Assembly: GCF_900102075.1 (NCBI RefSeq)
Contig: NZ_FNAV01000015.1
Span: 99,411-163,410, forward strand
Origin: Salipiger thiooxidans
GTDB lineage: Bacteria; Pseudomonadota; Alphaproteobacteria; Rhodobacterales; Rhodobacteraceae
DNA length: 64,000 nucleotides
Direction of reading: 5' to 3'
In this document: positions 17,236-26,078 of the stretch, piece by piece
Layout of the letters: each line of letters begins with the position of its first letter
Numbering within the stretch: the first letter of the stretch is position 1
Position numbers and translations under genes: made by a program
The notes under the pieces: model-generated
The model's input: only the letters and a program-made list of their open reading frames with translations
Database searches by the model: none
What the model was told of the DNA's origin: nothing

Positions 17236-17903
17236 CCCCGAGGGAAACACTGGAAAACTGGCAGCGTGCCGGGCGCAAAGTGGTGCACGAGGCCGACGCG
17301 AAGGACCTGCTGCAACGCATCGGCATACCGGTGCCGAAACGCGACCCCACCGAGGGGCGCTGTGTCGCCAAGCTCTGTCACGACGACTATCCGCATAAAT
17401 CCGATCATGGCCTTGTCCGTCTGGGTCTTGCGCCCGAAGAGGCGCAGCAGGCCGCGGCCGAAATGGCGCAACGGTTTGCGGGCGGCACCCCGCTGATCGA
17501 GGAAATGGAAGAGGGGTCGGTGGCCGAATGGATCATCGGCTGCAAACGCGACGACACCTTTGGCCCGATCGTTCTGGCCGGTCCAGGCGGCATTCTGGTG
17601 GAACTGATCGACGCGGCCGAAATCCGGCTTGCGCCCGCGGGGCCGCAAACCGCCGAGACGATGGTGGATTCGGGCCCCGGTGCCAGGTTGCTGGCGGGGC
17701 TGCGCGGCGCGGAACCCGCCGACAAGGGGGCGCTGGCGGACCTGATTTCACGCATATCTGTTTTCTTCGCCGAAAACGCCGATCTGATCTCGGAAATTGA
17801 AATCAACCCTGTGATGGTTCGGGCGGACGGGAAAGGATTGGCCGCTGCCGACGCCTTGATCGTGTTGTCACCCAACGCGGATGAACAGGAGAGTTTAACG
17901 TGA
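17232..17903 (+). CDS. ADP-forming acyl-CoA synthetase, ATP-grasp (beta-type) subunit
   Basis: A 223-residue ATP-grasp domain protein, the counterpart of the C-terminal third of the fused synthetase. It shows VPKRDPTEGRCVAKL, VLAGPGGILVELIDA and IEINPVMVRADG, the acidic metal/ATP-binding segment. It accepts phosphate from the alpha-subunit phosphohistidine to make ATP or runs the reverse. Start and stop are coupled on both sides: ATGA with the alpha gene and GTGA with the MaoC-like gene. Confidence 0.86.
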   Translation: MTPRETLENWQRAGRKVVHEADAKDLLQRIGIPVPKRDPTEGRCVAKLCHDDYPHKSDHGLVRLGLAPEEAQQAAAEMAQRFAGGTPLIEEMEEGSVAEWIIGCKRDDTFGPIVLAGPGGILVELIDAAEIRLAPAGPQTAETMVDSGPGARLLAGLRGAEPADKGALADLISRISVFFAENADLISEIEINPVMVRADGKGLAAADALIVLSPNADEQESLT

Positions 17904-18400
17904 TACGTCACCCTTTCGGAGAGTTGTCACTGGGCCAGACCGGCGTTTCGAGCGGGCGGACGATGACGGAAACCGACGTCGTCAATTTCTGCATGCTCAC
18001 CGGGAACTGGCTTGAGCTGCATTCCAACATCGAGCATGCCAAGGAGGCGATCTACGGCCAGCGCCTTGTTCAGGGCAGCCTCGTGTTTTCCATCGTCAAC
18101 GCGATGATTCCCTTCGACAGCTCCGTGCTCGCTGCCTTCTACGGCTGCGACAGGCTGCGCTTTCTGCGCCCGACCTTCATCAACGACACCCTCTGGGCCC
18201 GCGTGGAAATCGTCAATCTCAAGGACCATGACGAAAAGCACGGTGTCGTGACCAGCAAGCTGGAAGGCATCAACCAGCGTGACGAAACGGTGATGCGCTG
18301 CGAGTTCAGCCTGCTGATCCGCAAGACCCGCCTCGATCGTCCCGGAGAACCGCCCAAAGTCAGGGCCGCGCACGACGCCACGCAAGGAGAGAGCGCATGA
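17900..18400 (+). CDS. MaoC-like hotdog protein with altered hydratase motif
   Basis: A 166-residue MaoC-family protein starting at GTG 17900 (GTGA overlap with the ATP-grasp stop). The hydratase motif is TGNWLELHSN, so the catalytic Asp is Asn36 while His41 is kept, and the second motif is YGQRLVQG instead of (I)AHG. It may be a weak hydratase, a thioesterase/epimerase-like variant or a non-catalytic partner. It is coupled by ATGA to the following ACAD, which implies its substrate is the product of that enzyme. The start of the fold, SSGRTMTETDVVNF, is normal. Confidence 0.82.
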   Translation: MIRHPFGELSLGQTGVSSGRTMTETDVVNFCMLTGNWLELHSNIEHAKEAIYGQRLVQGSLVFSIVNAMIPFDSSVLAAFYGCDRLRFLRPTFINDTLWARVEIVNLKDHDEKHGVVTSKLEGINQRDETVMRCEFSLLIRKTRLDRPGEPPKVRAAHDATQGESA

Positions 18401-19539
18401 ACTTTCTGACACCCGAACAGGAAATGTGGCGCGCGACCGTCGAGCGTTTCATCGATGAAGAGATCGGTCGCGACTACATCCGCAAATGCGACCTCGATCG
18501 CGAATACCCCTATGAGGCCTACGAAAAGGTTGCCAAGCAGGGCTGGCTGGGCATCCTGTTTTCCGAGGAAAGCGGCGGGCTGGGCGGCGACATCATGGAT
18601 TACGCCCTGATGTGCGAGGGGCTGGCGAAATACGGTTTCGACTTTTCCACCGGCCTGATGGTCGCCACCTTCACCGCGATGAACATCGAGAAATTCGGCA
18701 CGCCCGAACAGAAAGAGCGCTACATCCGGCCGTTCCTCGATGGCGACATCCGCTTCTCGATCTCGATTTCCGAGCCCGGCGCCGGGTCGGACGCGGCTTC
18801 GACCAAGACCCGCGCGCGGCGCGACGGCAACGGCTGGGTGGTCAAGGGGCAAAAGCTCTGGTGCTCGGGCGCAAAGGCCGACAATGCGATCCTTGCCATG
18901 CTGACCCGCACCGATCCCGATGCCCCCAAGCACAAGGGCCTGTCGGTGTTCCTGATCCCCAACGACACCGAAGGGCTGGACATCCGCAAGCTGCCGACCC
19001 TGGCACGGCGCGCAACAGGCACCACCGAGATTTTCGTCGATGACGTGAAACTGCCCGCCGATGCCCTGCTGGGCACCGAAAACGAAGGCTGGAAAATCAT
19101 CACCGATCACCTGGAACTGGAACGTGTCGCCGTGGCCGCCGCCTATGTCGGCAACGCCCAGACAGCGGTGGACGATGCCCTGCGCTACGCCCATGAGCGG
19201 ATTCAGTTCGACAAGCCGATCTTTGACTTTCAGGTGATCCGCCACATGCTGGCCGACATGCAGACCCAGGTCGACGCCGCGCGGCTGCTGGTCTATCGCG
19301 CCGCCAGCCTGGCCGCGGCCAAGACGCCCTGCACGCGCGAAGTGTCGATGGCAAAGCTCTTTGCCTCCGAGACCCTGCAAACCGTCACGCGCAACGGCAT
19401 GCAGATCCTCGGCGGCCATTCCATGCTGCCCGAGGCGGATATGGAACGCTATTTCCGCGAAGGAATGCAAAGCACCATCGGTGGCGGGACCTCGCAGATT
19501 CAGCGCACGCTGATCGCCAAGACCATGCGCCCGAACTGA
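18397..19539 (+). CDS. Acyl-CoA dehydrogenase, helix-G glutamate type
   Basis: A 380-residue ACAD with ISEPGAGSD in the FAD/substrate loop. The C-terminal motif is GGGTSQIQR (Glu of EGTSEIQ replaced by Gly), but helix G reads LELERVAVAAAYVG, giving a catalytic Glu in the isovaleryl-CoA dehydrogenase position. It is coupled by ATGA to the preceding MaoC-like gene and followed after 48 bp by the thiolase-like gene. It should form the enoyl-CoA for the MaoC/aldolase steps of the operon. Confidence 0.9.
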   Translation: MNFLTPEQEMWRATVERFIDEEIGRDYIRKCDLDREYPYEAYEKVAKQGWLGILFSEESGGLGGDIMDYALMCEGLAKYGFDFSTGLMVATFTAMNIEKFGTPEQKERYIRPFLDGDIRFSISISEPGAGSDAASTKTRARRDGNGWVVKGQKLWCSGAKADNAILAMLTRTDPDAPKHKGLSVFLIPNDTEGLDIRKLPTLARRATGTTEIFVDDVKLPADALLGTENEGWKIITDHLELERVAVAAAYVGNAQTAVDDALRYAHERIQFDKPIFDFQVIRHMLADMQTQVDAARLLVYRAASLAAAKTPCTREVSMAKLFASETLQTVTRNGMQILGGHSMLPEADMERYFREGMQSTIGGGTSQIQRTLIAKTMRPN

Positions 19540-19587
19540 CATCGGGGCCGCTTGGGGACACGACCGCACAACAAAGGGAAAGAGCAT

Positions 19588-20760
19588 ATGAAGAACGGAC
19601 GCGATCCGGTGATCGTCGGCCTTGCCGACGCGCCAATCGAGGACGGGAAATTTGTCACGAAGGCTTCGGTTCTGGGCCATGCCGCCCTGGTGGCAAAGGC
19701 CGCCGTCGAAGAAGCCGGCCTGACGCTGGACGATGTGGACGGTCTTCTGACCGCCGGCATGTGGGGCGTACCGGGGCCGGGGCAGCTTGCGACGGTGACG
19801 CTGGGCGAATATCTCGGCATCATGCCAACCTATGTCGACGGCACCAATATCGGCGGCTCGGCGTTTGAGGCGCATGTCGCCCATGCCGCGATGGCGCTGC
19901 GCGAGGGCTATTGCGAGGTGGCGCTGATCGTCTACAGCTCCGACCAGAAATCCTTGCGCAGCCGCAATCTGGGGGGGCGCCCCTCGGTCCTGTCGATGCA
20001 GCATGAAACACCCTATGGGATGCCGACGCCGGTGGGTGGCTACGCGATGGCGGCGCAGCGCCACATGCACGAATACGGCACCACCTCCGAGAACCTGGCC
20101 GAGATCGCCGTCGCCACCCGGAAATGGGCGCAGCTGAACCCCGCCGCGACGCGGCGCGATCCGCTGTCCGTCGACGACGTCCTGTCCAGCACGATGATCT
20201 CGGAACCGCTGCACCTGCTTGATTGCTGCCTTGTCACCGACGGCGCGGGCGCCATCGTGATGACCACCGCCGAACGCGCCAAGGACCTCAAGACCAAACC
20301 CGTCGCGGTCAAGGGCTATGGCGAGGCACACACCCATTGGGCCATCGGAGAGATGCCCGATCTCGCCCGCCTGCTGCCGGCGCAAAAGGCTGGCGAAACC
20401 GCGATGAAAATGGCCGGCGTAAGCCATTCCGACATCGACGTGGTCGAGGTCTATGACAGTTTCACCATCACCGTCCTGCTGACGCTGGAGGCGCTGGGTT
20501 TCTGCAAGATCGGCGAAGGCGGCGATTTTGTCTCTGGCCAACGCACGGCGCCGGGCGGCGCCTTTCCGATGAACACCAATGGCGGCGGCCTGTCGGCGCT
20601 GCATCCGGGCATGTACGGGATGTTCCTGCTGATCGAGGCCACCCGCCAGTTGCGGGGCGTCTGCGGCGACCGGCAGGTCGCGGGTGCCGAGACCGCGCTG
20701 GTGCATGGCACGGGGGGCACGCTGTCCTCTGGCGCGACCGTGATTTTGCAGAAGGACTGA
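19588..20760 (+). CDS. Thiolase-fold protein without nucleophilic Cys (Ltp2-like candidate retro-aldolase)
   Basis: A 390-residue protein of the SCP2-thiolase/lipid-transfer-protein branch. The loop that holds the nucleophilic Cys in thiolases reads GTNIGGSAFEAHV, and the C-terminal Cys region reads HGTGGTLSSG, so both thiolase cysteines are missing. VYDSFTI and NTNGGGLSALHPGMYG are conserved in its two paralogues here. With a DUF35 gene 4 bp downstream this matches Ltp2-DUF35 aldolases, which split 3-hydroxy-branched acyl-CoAs to propionyl-CoA plus a ketone or aldehyde. Start ATG 19588 follows AAAGGGAAAGAG. The aldolase role is inferred. Confidence 0.82.
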   Translation: MKNGRDPVIVGLADAPIEDGKFVTKASVLGHAALVAKAAVEEAGLTLDDVDGLLTAGMWGVPGPGQLATVTLGEYLGIMPTYVDGTNIGGSAFEAHVAHAAMALREGYCEVALIVYSSDQKSLRSRNLGGRPSVLSMQHETPYGMPTPVGGYAMAAQRHMHEYGTTSENLAEIAVATRKWAQLNPAATRRDPLSVDDVLSSTMISEPLHLLDCCLVTDGAGAIVMTTAERAKDLKTKPVAVKGYGEAHTHWAIGEMPDLARLLPAQKAGETAMKMAGVSHSDIDVVEVYDSFTITVLLTLEALGFCKIGEGGDFVSGQRTAPGGAFPMNTNGGGLSALHPGMYGMFLLIEATRQLRGVCGDRQVAGAETALVHGTGGTLSSGATVILQKD

Positions 20761-20764
20761 GCCG

Positions 20765-21169
20765 ATGAGCACTGACAAACCGCTTCCGGTGATCGACCAC
20801 GACAGCGCCCCCTATTGGCAGGCCGCACACGAGGGCCGTCTTGACATCCCGCTGTGCGGCGATTGCGGCAAGCATCACTTCTATCCGCGGGCGATCTGCC
20901 CGCATTGCCATTCCGACAACCTGAAATTCGACACGGTCAGCGGGCGTGGCGAGGTGCATACCTTCACCATCGCCCGCCGCCCGGCAGGCCCGGCCTTTGC
21001 CGACGACGTTCCCTATGTCGTCGCGTTGATCGAACTGGAAGAAGGCCCGCGGATGATGAGCCGGATCCAGACCGACGACCCGGAGAAAGTGCATATCGGG
21101 GCCGAGGTCGAAGTGACCTTCGTGAAAGCCACCGACGAGATCACCTTTCCCTATTTCAGGATGACCTGA
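20765..21169 (+). CDS. DUF35 zinc-ribbon/OB-fold protein
   Basis: A 134-residue protein with an N-terminal rubredoxin-like zinc ribbon (CGDCGKHHFYPRAICPHCH, four Cys at about 31-49) and a C-terminal OB fold (about 60-130). In steroid-degrading bacteria such domains bind thiolase-fold aldolases and are needed for their activity or acyl-CoA binding. It lies 4 bp after the thiolase-like gene and ends the operon before a strong terminator. Confidence 0.88.
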   Translation: MSTDKPLPVIDHDSAPYWQAAHEGRLDIPLCGDCGKHHFYPRAICPHCHSDNLKFDTVSGRGEVHTFTIARRPAGPAFADDVPYVVALIELEEGPRMMSRIQTDDPEKVHIGAEVEVTFVKATDEITFPYFRMT

Positions 21170-21203
21170 GACAGCGGGCACAGGTCCGCGCAACCAATCG
21201 TAA

Positions 21204-21240
21204 AAGGGCCGCCGCAGAATACCTGCGGCGGCCCTTCTTT
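21204..21240. terminator. Bidirectional rho-independent terminator
   Basis: A 13-bp GC-rich stem (21204-21216 with 21224-21236, core GGGCCGCCGCA) with a 7-nt loop, A-rich on the left and T-rich on the right. It lies between the convergent DUF35 gene (plus) and the TRAP permease (minus), so it can stop both. Confidence 0.88.
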
Positions 21241-21257
21241 GTGAAAAGGCGCAGGCG

Positions 21258-23113
21258 TCACCCGGAACTGAGGGTCTTTCGCTCTCCGCGAAGAAAACGC
21301 CATGCAATGAGACCGGTCAATGCCAGCCCGCCGATAATATCGGCCATCGGCGCGGCATAGAACAGCAGCGCGGCCGCCGCCAGAAACAAGCCCCGGCCGA
21401 TAAAGGACAGCGTTCCCCGAAGGTAACCGCTGAACCCGACACTGACAGCAAAAACCGCGGCGCTTGCCACGCCAACGTCCAGAATGACCTGACCGGTGCC
21501 GCCCTGTGCCAGGATCCCCGGCCGGAACACAAACAGGAACGGCACCACATAGACCGCCCCGGCCAGCGACAGCGCCCGACCCGCCACTTTCCAGAAATTG
21601 GCCCCGGCCAACGCGGCGGCGGCGTAGACGCTGGCGCAGACCGGCGGCGTGATGGCTGACAGGATCGCGTAGTAGAAGACGAACAGATGCGCCGTCAGTT
21701 CCGGCAGGCCAAGCCGCACGAGGCTGGGCGCGGCAACCGCTGCCGCCAGAACATAAGAGGCCGTGGTCGGCACATCCATGCCCAGCACGATCGACAGCAC
21801 AGCCGCCAGCAGCAGGGCGACGATCAGGCCCTGATCGGACACCGAAAACAGCAGATTCGAGATTTTCACCCCCGCGCCCGTCGCTGTCAGAACCTTGACG
21901 ACGATCGCGGCACAGGCCAGCAGCGCGGCGATCATCACCAGCGCGCGACCGGCCTCGACCATCCCCTCGTAAACGTCGCGGGCCAGCCCGGTCCAACATG
22001 CCTTCAGCCCCTGCCCCCTTGTGGCGCGGCCAAAGGGGCGCACGGCCGCACAGGCCAAGATCAAAACGATGATCGACGCGGCACCGGCAAAGCTTGGCGT
22101 GTAACCCTGGAACAGAAAGTAAACCACTGTCGCGATAGGAAGAAACAGCGGGATCGCCTTGTCGGGCGCCAGAAAATCCGCCGGTTTCGGCATTTCGTTT
22201 TTCGGCGTGGGCTGAAGGCCCGCGCGGCGCGCATAAAGGTCCACCCCGAGCCATATCGCGAGGTAGTAGAGAAACGCAGGACCGACCGCTGCCACGGCGA
22301 TCTGGGTGTAGGGAATGTTCAGGAACTCGGCCATGATGAACGCCCCCGCCCCCATCACCGGCGGCGTCAGCTGACCGGCGGAAGACGCAACCGCCTCGAC
22401 CGCCCCGGCAAAGGCCGGCGGATAGCGCAGCCGCTTCATCGTGGGGATGGTGATCGAACCCGTCGCCATCACATTGGCCACCGCCGATCCGGTCACTGTC
22501 CCGAACATCGCCGAGGACAGGGCGCAGACCTTGGCGGGGCCGCCAAACGTGCGTCCGGCGATCCAGGTGGCCATTTTCATGAACACGTCGGTTGCCCCCG
22601 TGGACAGCAGCAACGCCCCCAGAAGCACATAGATCGTGATGACCCGCGCGCCTACATCGGCAAGATAGCCGAACATGCCGGTGGTCGAACTGTAGAAGGT
22701 CTCGACTGCCGTGCGGGCCGAAACACGCGGCGGGCGCCAGCCCCCGTCAATCAGATCGTACCCGAAGTAGTAATAAAGAACGGTGATCAGTGCCAGCAGG
22801 GGCAGGAACCAGCCGATCACCCGGCGGGCCGCTTCAAGCGTCAGCAGAACGGCCAGCAACCCGGCGGCCCGAGCGTGATGTCGATGGCCCGTTCCAGGCG
22901 GTTTCGACCGCCCGTCCGCGACGCGCGCGCGGCGTACAGGAAAAAGGCACCGCCCAGACCGAAGCCGATAAAGATCGGTCGTTGAACCAGCGGTTCGAAC
23001 TGTCCGAACAGGGCATTGTAGAAATGCAGCGCGACGAATGCCGCAAACAACGCGCCGAGCGCCTGCGCGCCGCGCCGTTCCCAGAGCGAAGCTTCGGTCG
23101 ATGAGTGTTTCAT
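21258..23113 (-). pseudogene. Fused TRAP permease (4TM/12TM), single-base frameshift
   Basis: The gene would encode a fused DctQM-type permease of about 617 residues that partners the adjacent TAXI receptor. It starts at ATG 23113 (GGAGGAAAC upstream; MKHSSTEAS, two helices near QALGALFAAFVALHF), reads to RAIDITLG, then the frame is lost at about 22868-22870 and the fold continues in another frame as AAGLLAVLLTLEAARRVIGWF to the stop at 21258. One extra G in the GGG run of CTCGGGCC would restore a seamless protein. Either it is a recent inactivation or a homopolymer read error; the rest is intact and well conserved, which favours the latter or a very recent event. Confidence 0.82.
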
Positions 23114-23129
23114 GTTTCCTCCCGAGACG

Positions 23130-23152
23130 GCGGGGCGCATGTGGCGCCCCGC
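23130..23152. promoter_or_regulatory. Intercistronic hairpin between TAXI receptor and permease
   Basis: A 9-bp perfect stem, GCGGGGCGC/GCGCCCCGC (23130-23138 with 23144-23152), with a 5-nt loop and no T-tract, in the gap between receptor and permease genes. Such stems commonly protect the receptor mRNA and lower permease expression. A comparable stem occurs in the second TAXI system at 36944. Confidence 0.5.
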
Positions 23153-23196
23153 TGGGCCGGTCCGTTCGACCGGCGGTACGACCGCGCAGCGCGTAT

Positions 23197-24168
23197 TCAG
23201 TTGCCGACGGCTTCTTTCCAGTATCGCGCCGCGCCCGGATGATAGGCGATACCGGCCTCCATCGTGGCGACGGCATCGGCGGCGATGTCGTACTCTGCCA
23301 GTTGCGGCCAGGCCTCGACCAGAAGGTCCATGTTCTGGTGGATGCTGCGGGCGATGTCATAGGCGGTCTCGTCGTCCATGACGCCGGTGCGGGTCAGGAA
23401 GAAGACATTGAGCTTGGGCACCCGCATCGCCTCGGACCCCGCAATAAGCCCGGCGGGAAGGGTTGTGAAACCGACGCCTTCCATGGCTTGCCTCGCCGCT
23501 TTCTCCTGCTCTTCGGAGAAGCCGATCAACCGCATCCTGGTGCTTGTCATCAGCTCTTGCAGGGTCGCATCGACAGAGTTTGCGGCACCGTATTTGCTGT
23601 AGCCGATGATCTGGCGGTTCTTGATACCTTCCACCGCGTCCCCGACGGCGCCGTGCACGAGGTCTGCGTTGATGTCGAACATCGACAGCACGTTGGTGGT
23701 CAGGGTCTCGGCGGCCGATCCCCGGATGCCGGGATTGAATTTCTTGCCATCCAGATCGTCAAGCGAGGTCACGCCCGATTCCTCGGTTGCGGCAATCAAC
23801 AGCACCGATGCGCTGTAGGGATAAAGCGCAACCGTATCGGCAATGGCGTTGCCCTCGAACTTGCCGGTTCCGTTGCGGGCCGAGATCAGGATGTCGGTGG
23901 TGGCAAGACCCAGATCAATTTCTTCCCGCGCGAGGCGCAGGACATTGTCCACGCTGGCGCCGGTCTCGATCACGTTGACGGTGGCATCTTCCAGACCGGT
24001 CTCGATCGCCTTGCTCATCGCGACCGAGATCGTGAAATGGCTGGACGTCGGGCTTGTGGTCCCCATCGTGAGATCCTTGGCCGAAACCGACCCGCCCACA
24101 AGAATGGCACTCAGGACGACCGCGGCACCGATGGTCCCCCGGCTTCCGTTTGTTATGAGTTTGAACAT
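23197..24168 (-). CDS. TAXI-family TRAP solute receptor
   Basis: A 323-residue periplasmic binding protein with a signal peptide (GTIGAAVVLSAILVGGSVSA, cleavage near SVSA-K). The TAXI fold shows MGTTSPTSSHFTISVAMSKAIE and the NVIETGASVDNVLRLAREEIDLGLATTD region (shown in parts). It feeds the fused permease downstream. Start ATG 24168 is preceded by GGGAGGAAGAC; longer frames enter the CoA-transferase intergenic gap. It lies 43 bp after the CoA-transferase B gene, so uptake and CoA-handling are probably one transcript from the promoter near 26040. Confidence 0.88.
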   Translation of the reverse strand: MFKLITNGSRGTIGAAVVLSAILVGGSVSAKDLTMGTTSPTSSHFTISVAMSKAIETGLEDATVNVIETGASVDNVLRLAREEIDLGLATTDILISARNGTGKFEGNAIADTVALYPYSASVLLIAATEESGVTSLDDLDGKKFNPGIRGSAAETLTTNVLSMFDINADLVHGAVGDAVEGIKNRQIIGYSKYGAANSVDATLQELMTSTRMRLIGFSEEQEKAARQAMEGVGFTTLPAGLIAGSEAMRVPKLNVFFLTRTGVMDDETAYDIARSIHQNMDLLVEAWPQLAEYDIAADAVATMEAGIAYHPGAARYWKEAVGN

Positions 24169-24211
24169 GTCTTCCTCCCAGTCGTTGTTCAAAATTGTCG
24201 GCCCCCGCGCG

Positions 24212-24979
24212 TCAGGCGCGCAAGGTTCCGGTCTTGTCGATCCGCGCACGCAGGACAGTCAGTTCCTCCTCTGTTGGCGGCGGGGTCTGTGGCACGTCTC
24301 CGCTGATCCCAAGATCGAACCCGGTGTGACGCTGAACCTCCTTGGCGGTATTGCCGGCATGGACCGATTTCAGCCGCATCCGCAGCGTCTCCGGGTCGAA
24401 ATCCATGACCGCGCGGGGCGTCACCACGAACCGCGGCCCTTCCTTGGTCAAGCCGGCGGCGCGCTTCGCCTCGGGGCCGGAAAGATGCCCCGGTATGGTG
24501 ATGAAATCCGCTTTCTCGACAAAATTTCGCGCCGTATGAACGGTGGGGCAGATGTAGAACCGCGTCGACGTGTGGCAGTAGGACAGGTTGGCCGCGCCCG
24601 GTCCGCGCATCCTGGGCGCGTGCAGCGTGCCACCGACGTGATGCAGGTTGATGTTACCGAAGGCGTCGTGCTGCAACCCGCTGTGAAAGAAGAAATCCAG
24701 CCCGTGATGGCTGTGGCCGAACAGCTCGATGAACGTCTCGGCGGCCTCGCAGCGGCCCAGGGCGCGGTCGTCGAGCATCGAGGGATAGAGCCGTCCCGGC
24801 TCGGGGTTGAAAAACATCTCCCCGCCGACTGTCAGGTTGGGTGCGTGCAGTTCGCGCGCCAGGGCGATCGCCGCCATCGGCACCAGGGCCGCAGCACCCG
24901 CGGCGCCCAGTTCGCCATCGGCCAGGTCGCGGGCCAGCACGACGACCATTTGCTCAAGGGGGGAAATCGCCGCGCTCAT
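24212..24979 (-). CDS. Class I CoA-transferase beta-type subunit (GctB/IpdB-like)
   Basis: A 255-residue subunit of the glutaconate CoA-transferase/IpdAB fold: GGEMFFNPEPGRLYP near the N-terminus, DAFGNINLHHVGG in the middle, and RGPGAANLSYCHTS and VEKADFITIPGHLSG further on. A normal transferase beta-subunit would carry the catalytic Glu at a GSG/ENG-type loop; I see none here (HSGLQ occupies that area), as in IpdB. It could therefore be a ring-opening hydrolase-type subunit rather than a transferase. Start overlaps the alpha-subunit stop by ATGA. Confidence 0.75.
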   Translation of the reverse strand: MSAAISPLEQMVVVLARDLADGELGAAGAAALVPMAAIALARELHAPNLTVGGEMFFNPEPGRLYPSMLDDRALGRCEAAETFIELFGHSHHGLDFFFHSGLQHDAFGNINLHHVGGTLHAPRMRGPGAANLSYCHTSTRFYICPTVHTARNFVEKADFITIPGHLSGPEAKRAAGLTKEGPRFVVTPRAVMDFDPETLRMRLKSVHAGNTAKEVQRHTGFDLGISGDVPQTPPPTEEELTVLRARIDKTGTLRA

Positions 24980-25914
24980 TCCTGCCGGGCCTCCGCTTCG
25001 AGCCGGGCGAAATAGTCCGCGCCCCCGACCGCATTGATATAGTCTTCCTGGGTCGTCGGGCCTGTCACATGGCGCGCGATGTAGGCATCCAGACCCGCGC
25101 GGTCGCCGGCCCGGGCGGCATCGCCCAGATCGGCGTAGGCGTCGATATGATCCTCGTCCATTGCGTAATGGGGGAAGCTCGCGGTGGGATGCGCGCCGTA
25201 AGGCACCGCGACCACGGCATCCACATAGTGCGATGGCACGCTGACCCGCGATGGATCGTCAAGGATCACCTCGTCCGGCACGATCCTGTCCACGCTGGCA
25301 ATGACCATGTCCGAGGCGCGCGCCATCAGCTGATCGGCATAGACCATCGTGCTGAGATGGCGCAGGTTCCCCCAGCGGTCGGCCTCTTGCGCGTGCAGAA
25401 ACGTGACGCGGGGCCGGATGGGGCCGACGGCGTGGATGCGGCGACCCGAAAAGGGACAGTCGATTTCGCGGAGAAGCGGGTTGTGCTTCAGCACGTCCGA
25501 CCCGCGCAGCGCGTCGATCGGCTGGAACGGAACACCATGGGCCGAGGCCATAAGCCCCCCCACCACGGTCAGCGCATCCAGCGCATGGGCCGTCACCTGC
25601 CCTGACTCGACCGCGCTTCGGAAATTGGGGCAGAGACGGTTTTCCAGCGTGACGCCGGGAATGAACACCTGTTCGACCGCTTCCGCCGCGATCATCAGAT
25701 CGACGTCATAGCCGGCGCCGGGAGATGAATAGACATGCAGGTCCTTTGCGCCCGCAGCCAGCAGCGCGCGCACCAATGCGACCGGCCGGCCCTGCTTGAA
25801 CAGACCGCCAAGGCAAAGTTCCGGTCGTTCCAGCAAAGCGCTCCGGGCCAGACGCGCTGCGTCGTGCAGCGCCGTGACCTTGCTGCGCCGCGTGGGTTTC
25901 GTGTGGCCTTGCAT
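24976..25914 (-). CDS. Class I CoA-transferase alpha-type subunit (GctA/IpdA-like)
   Basis: A 312-residue partner of the preceding-listed beta subunit. Family marks are LCLGGLFKQGRPVALVRALL, AAGAKDLHVYSSPGAGYDVD and the PHYAMDEDHIDAYAD segment near the C-terminus. Together the two would act on a CoA ester of a dicarboxylic or ring-derived acid. The start is uncertain: ATG 25914 has only a weak ribosome site, and a longer frame to 25998 would run toward operator B. It is the first gene of the CoA-transferase/TAXI/permease unit. Confidence 0.76.
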   Translation of the reverse strand: MQGHTKPTRRSKVTALHDAARLARSALLERPELCLGGLFKQGRPVALVRALLAAGAKDLHVYSSPGAGYDVDLMIAAEAVEQVFIPGVTLENRLCPNFRSAVESGQVTAHALDALTVVGGLMASAHGVPFQPIDALRGSDVLKHNPLLREIDCPFSGRRIHAVGPIRPRVTFLHAQEADRWGNLRHLSTMVYADQLMARASDMVIASVDRIVPDEVILDDPSRVSVPSHYVDAVVAVPYGAHPTASFPHYAMDEDHIDAYADLGDAARAGDRAGLDAYIARHVTGPTTQEDYINAVGGADYFARLEAEARQE

Positions 25915-26030
25915 GGTGTGGATCGTCGCTCCGATGCTTCTGTTTCCCCGGCGGACCGCCGGGGGATTTGCGCAGAGCAACTGTACTGGAACGGACACGA
26001 TCCGGCACTTTCCGGCGTGTGACAGCCATG

Positions 26031-26050
26031 ATCGAACACATATGTGCGAT
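26031..26050. promoter_or_regulatory. Candidate operator B (RCACATATRTGC family)
   Basis: ATCGAACACATATGTGCGAT, with a perfect CACATATGTG core, 117 bp upstream of the CoA-transferase alpha start and 29 bp past the stop of the upstream membrane-protein gene. It shares 13 of 14 bases, CATAT(G/A)TGCGATTG, with site A. It is a likely regulator site for the CoA-transferase/TAXI operon. Confidence 0.5.
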
Positions 26051-26078
26051 TGGCCGCTCCGGGTGCGGGATCAGGACA

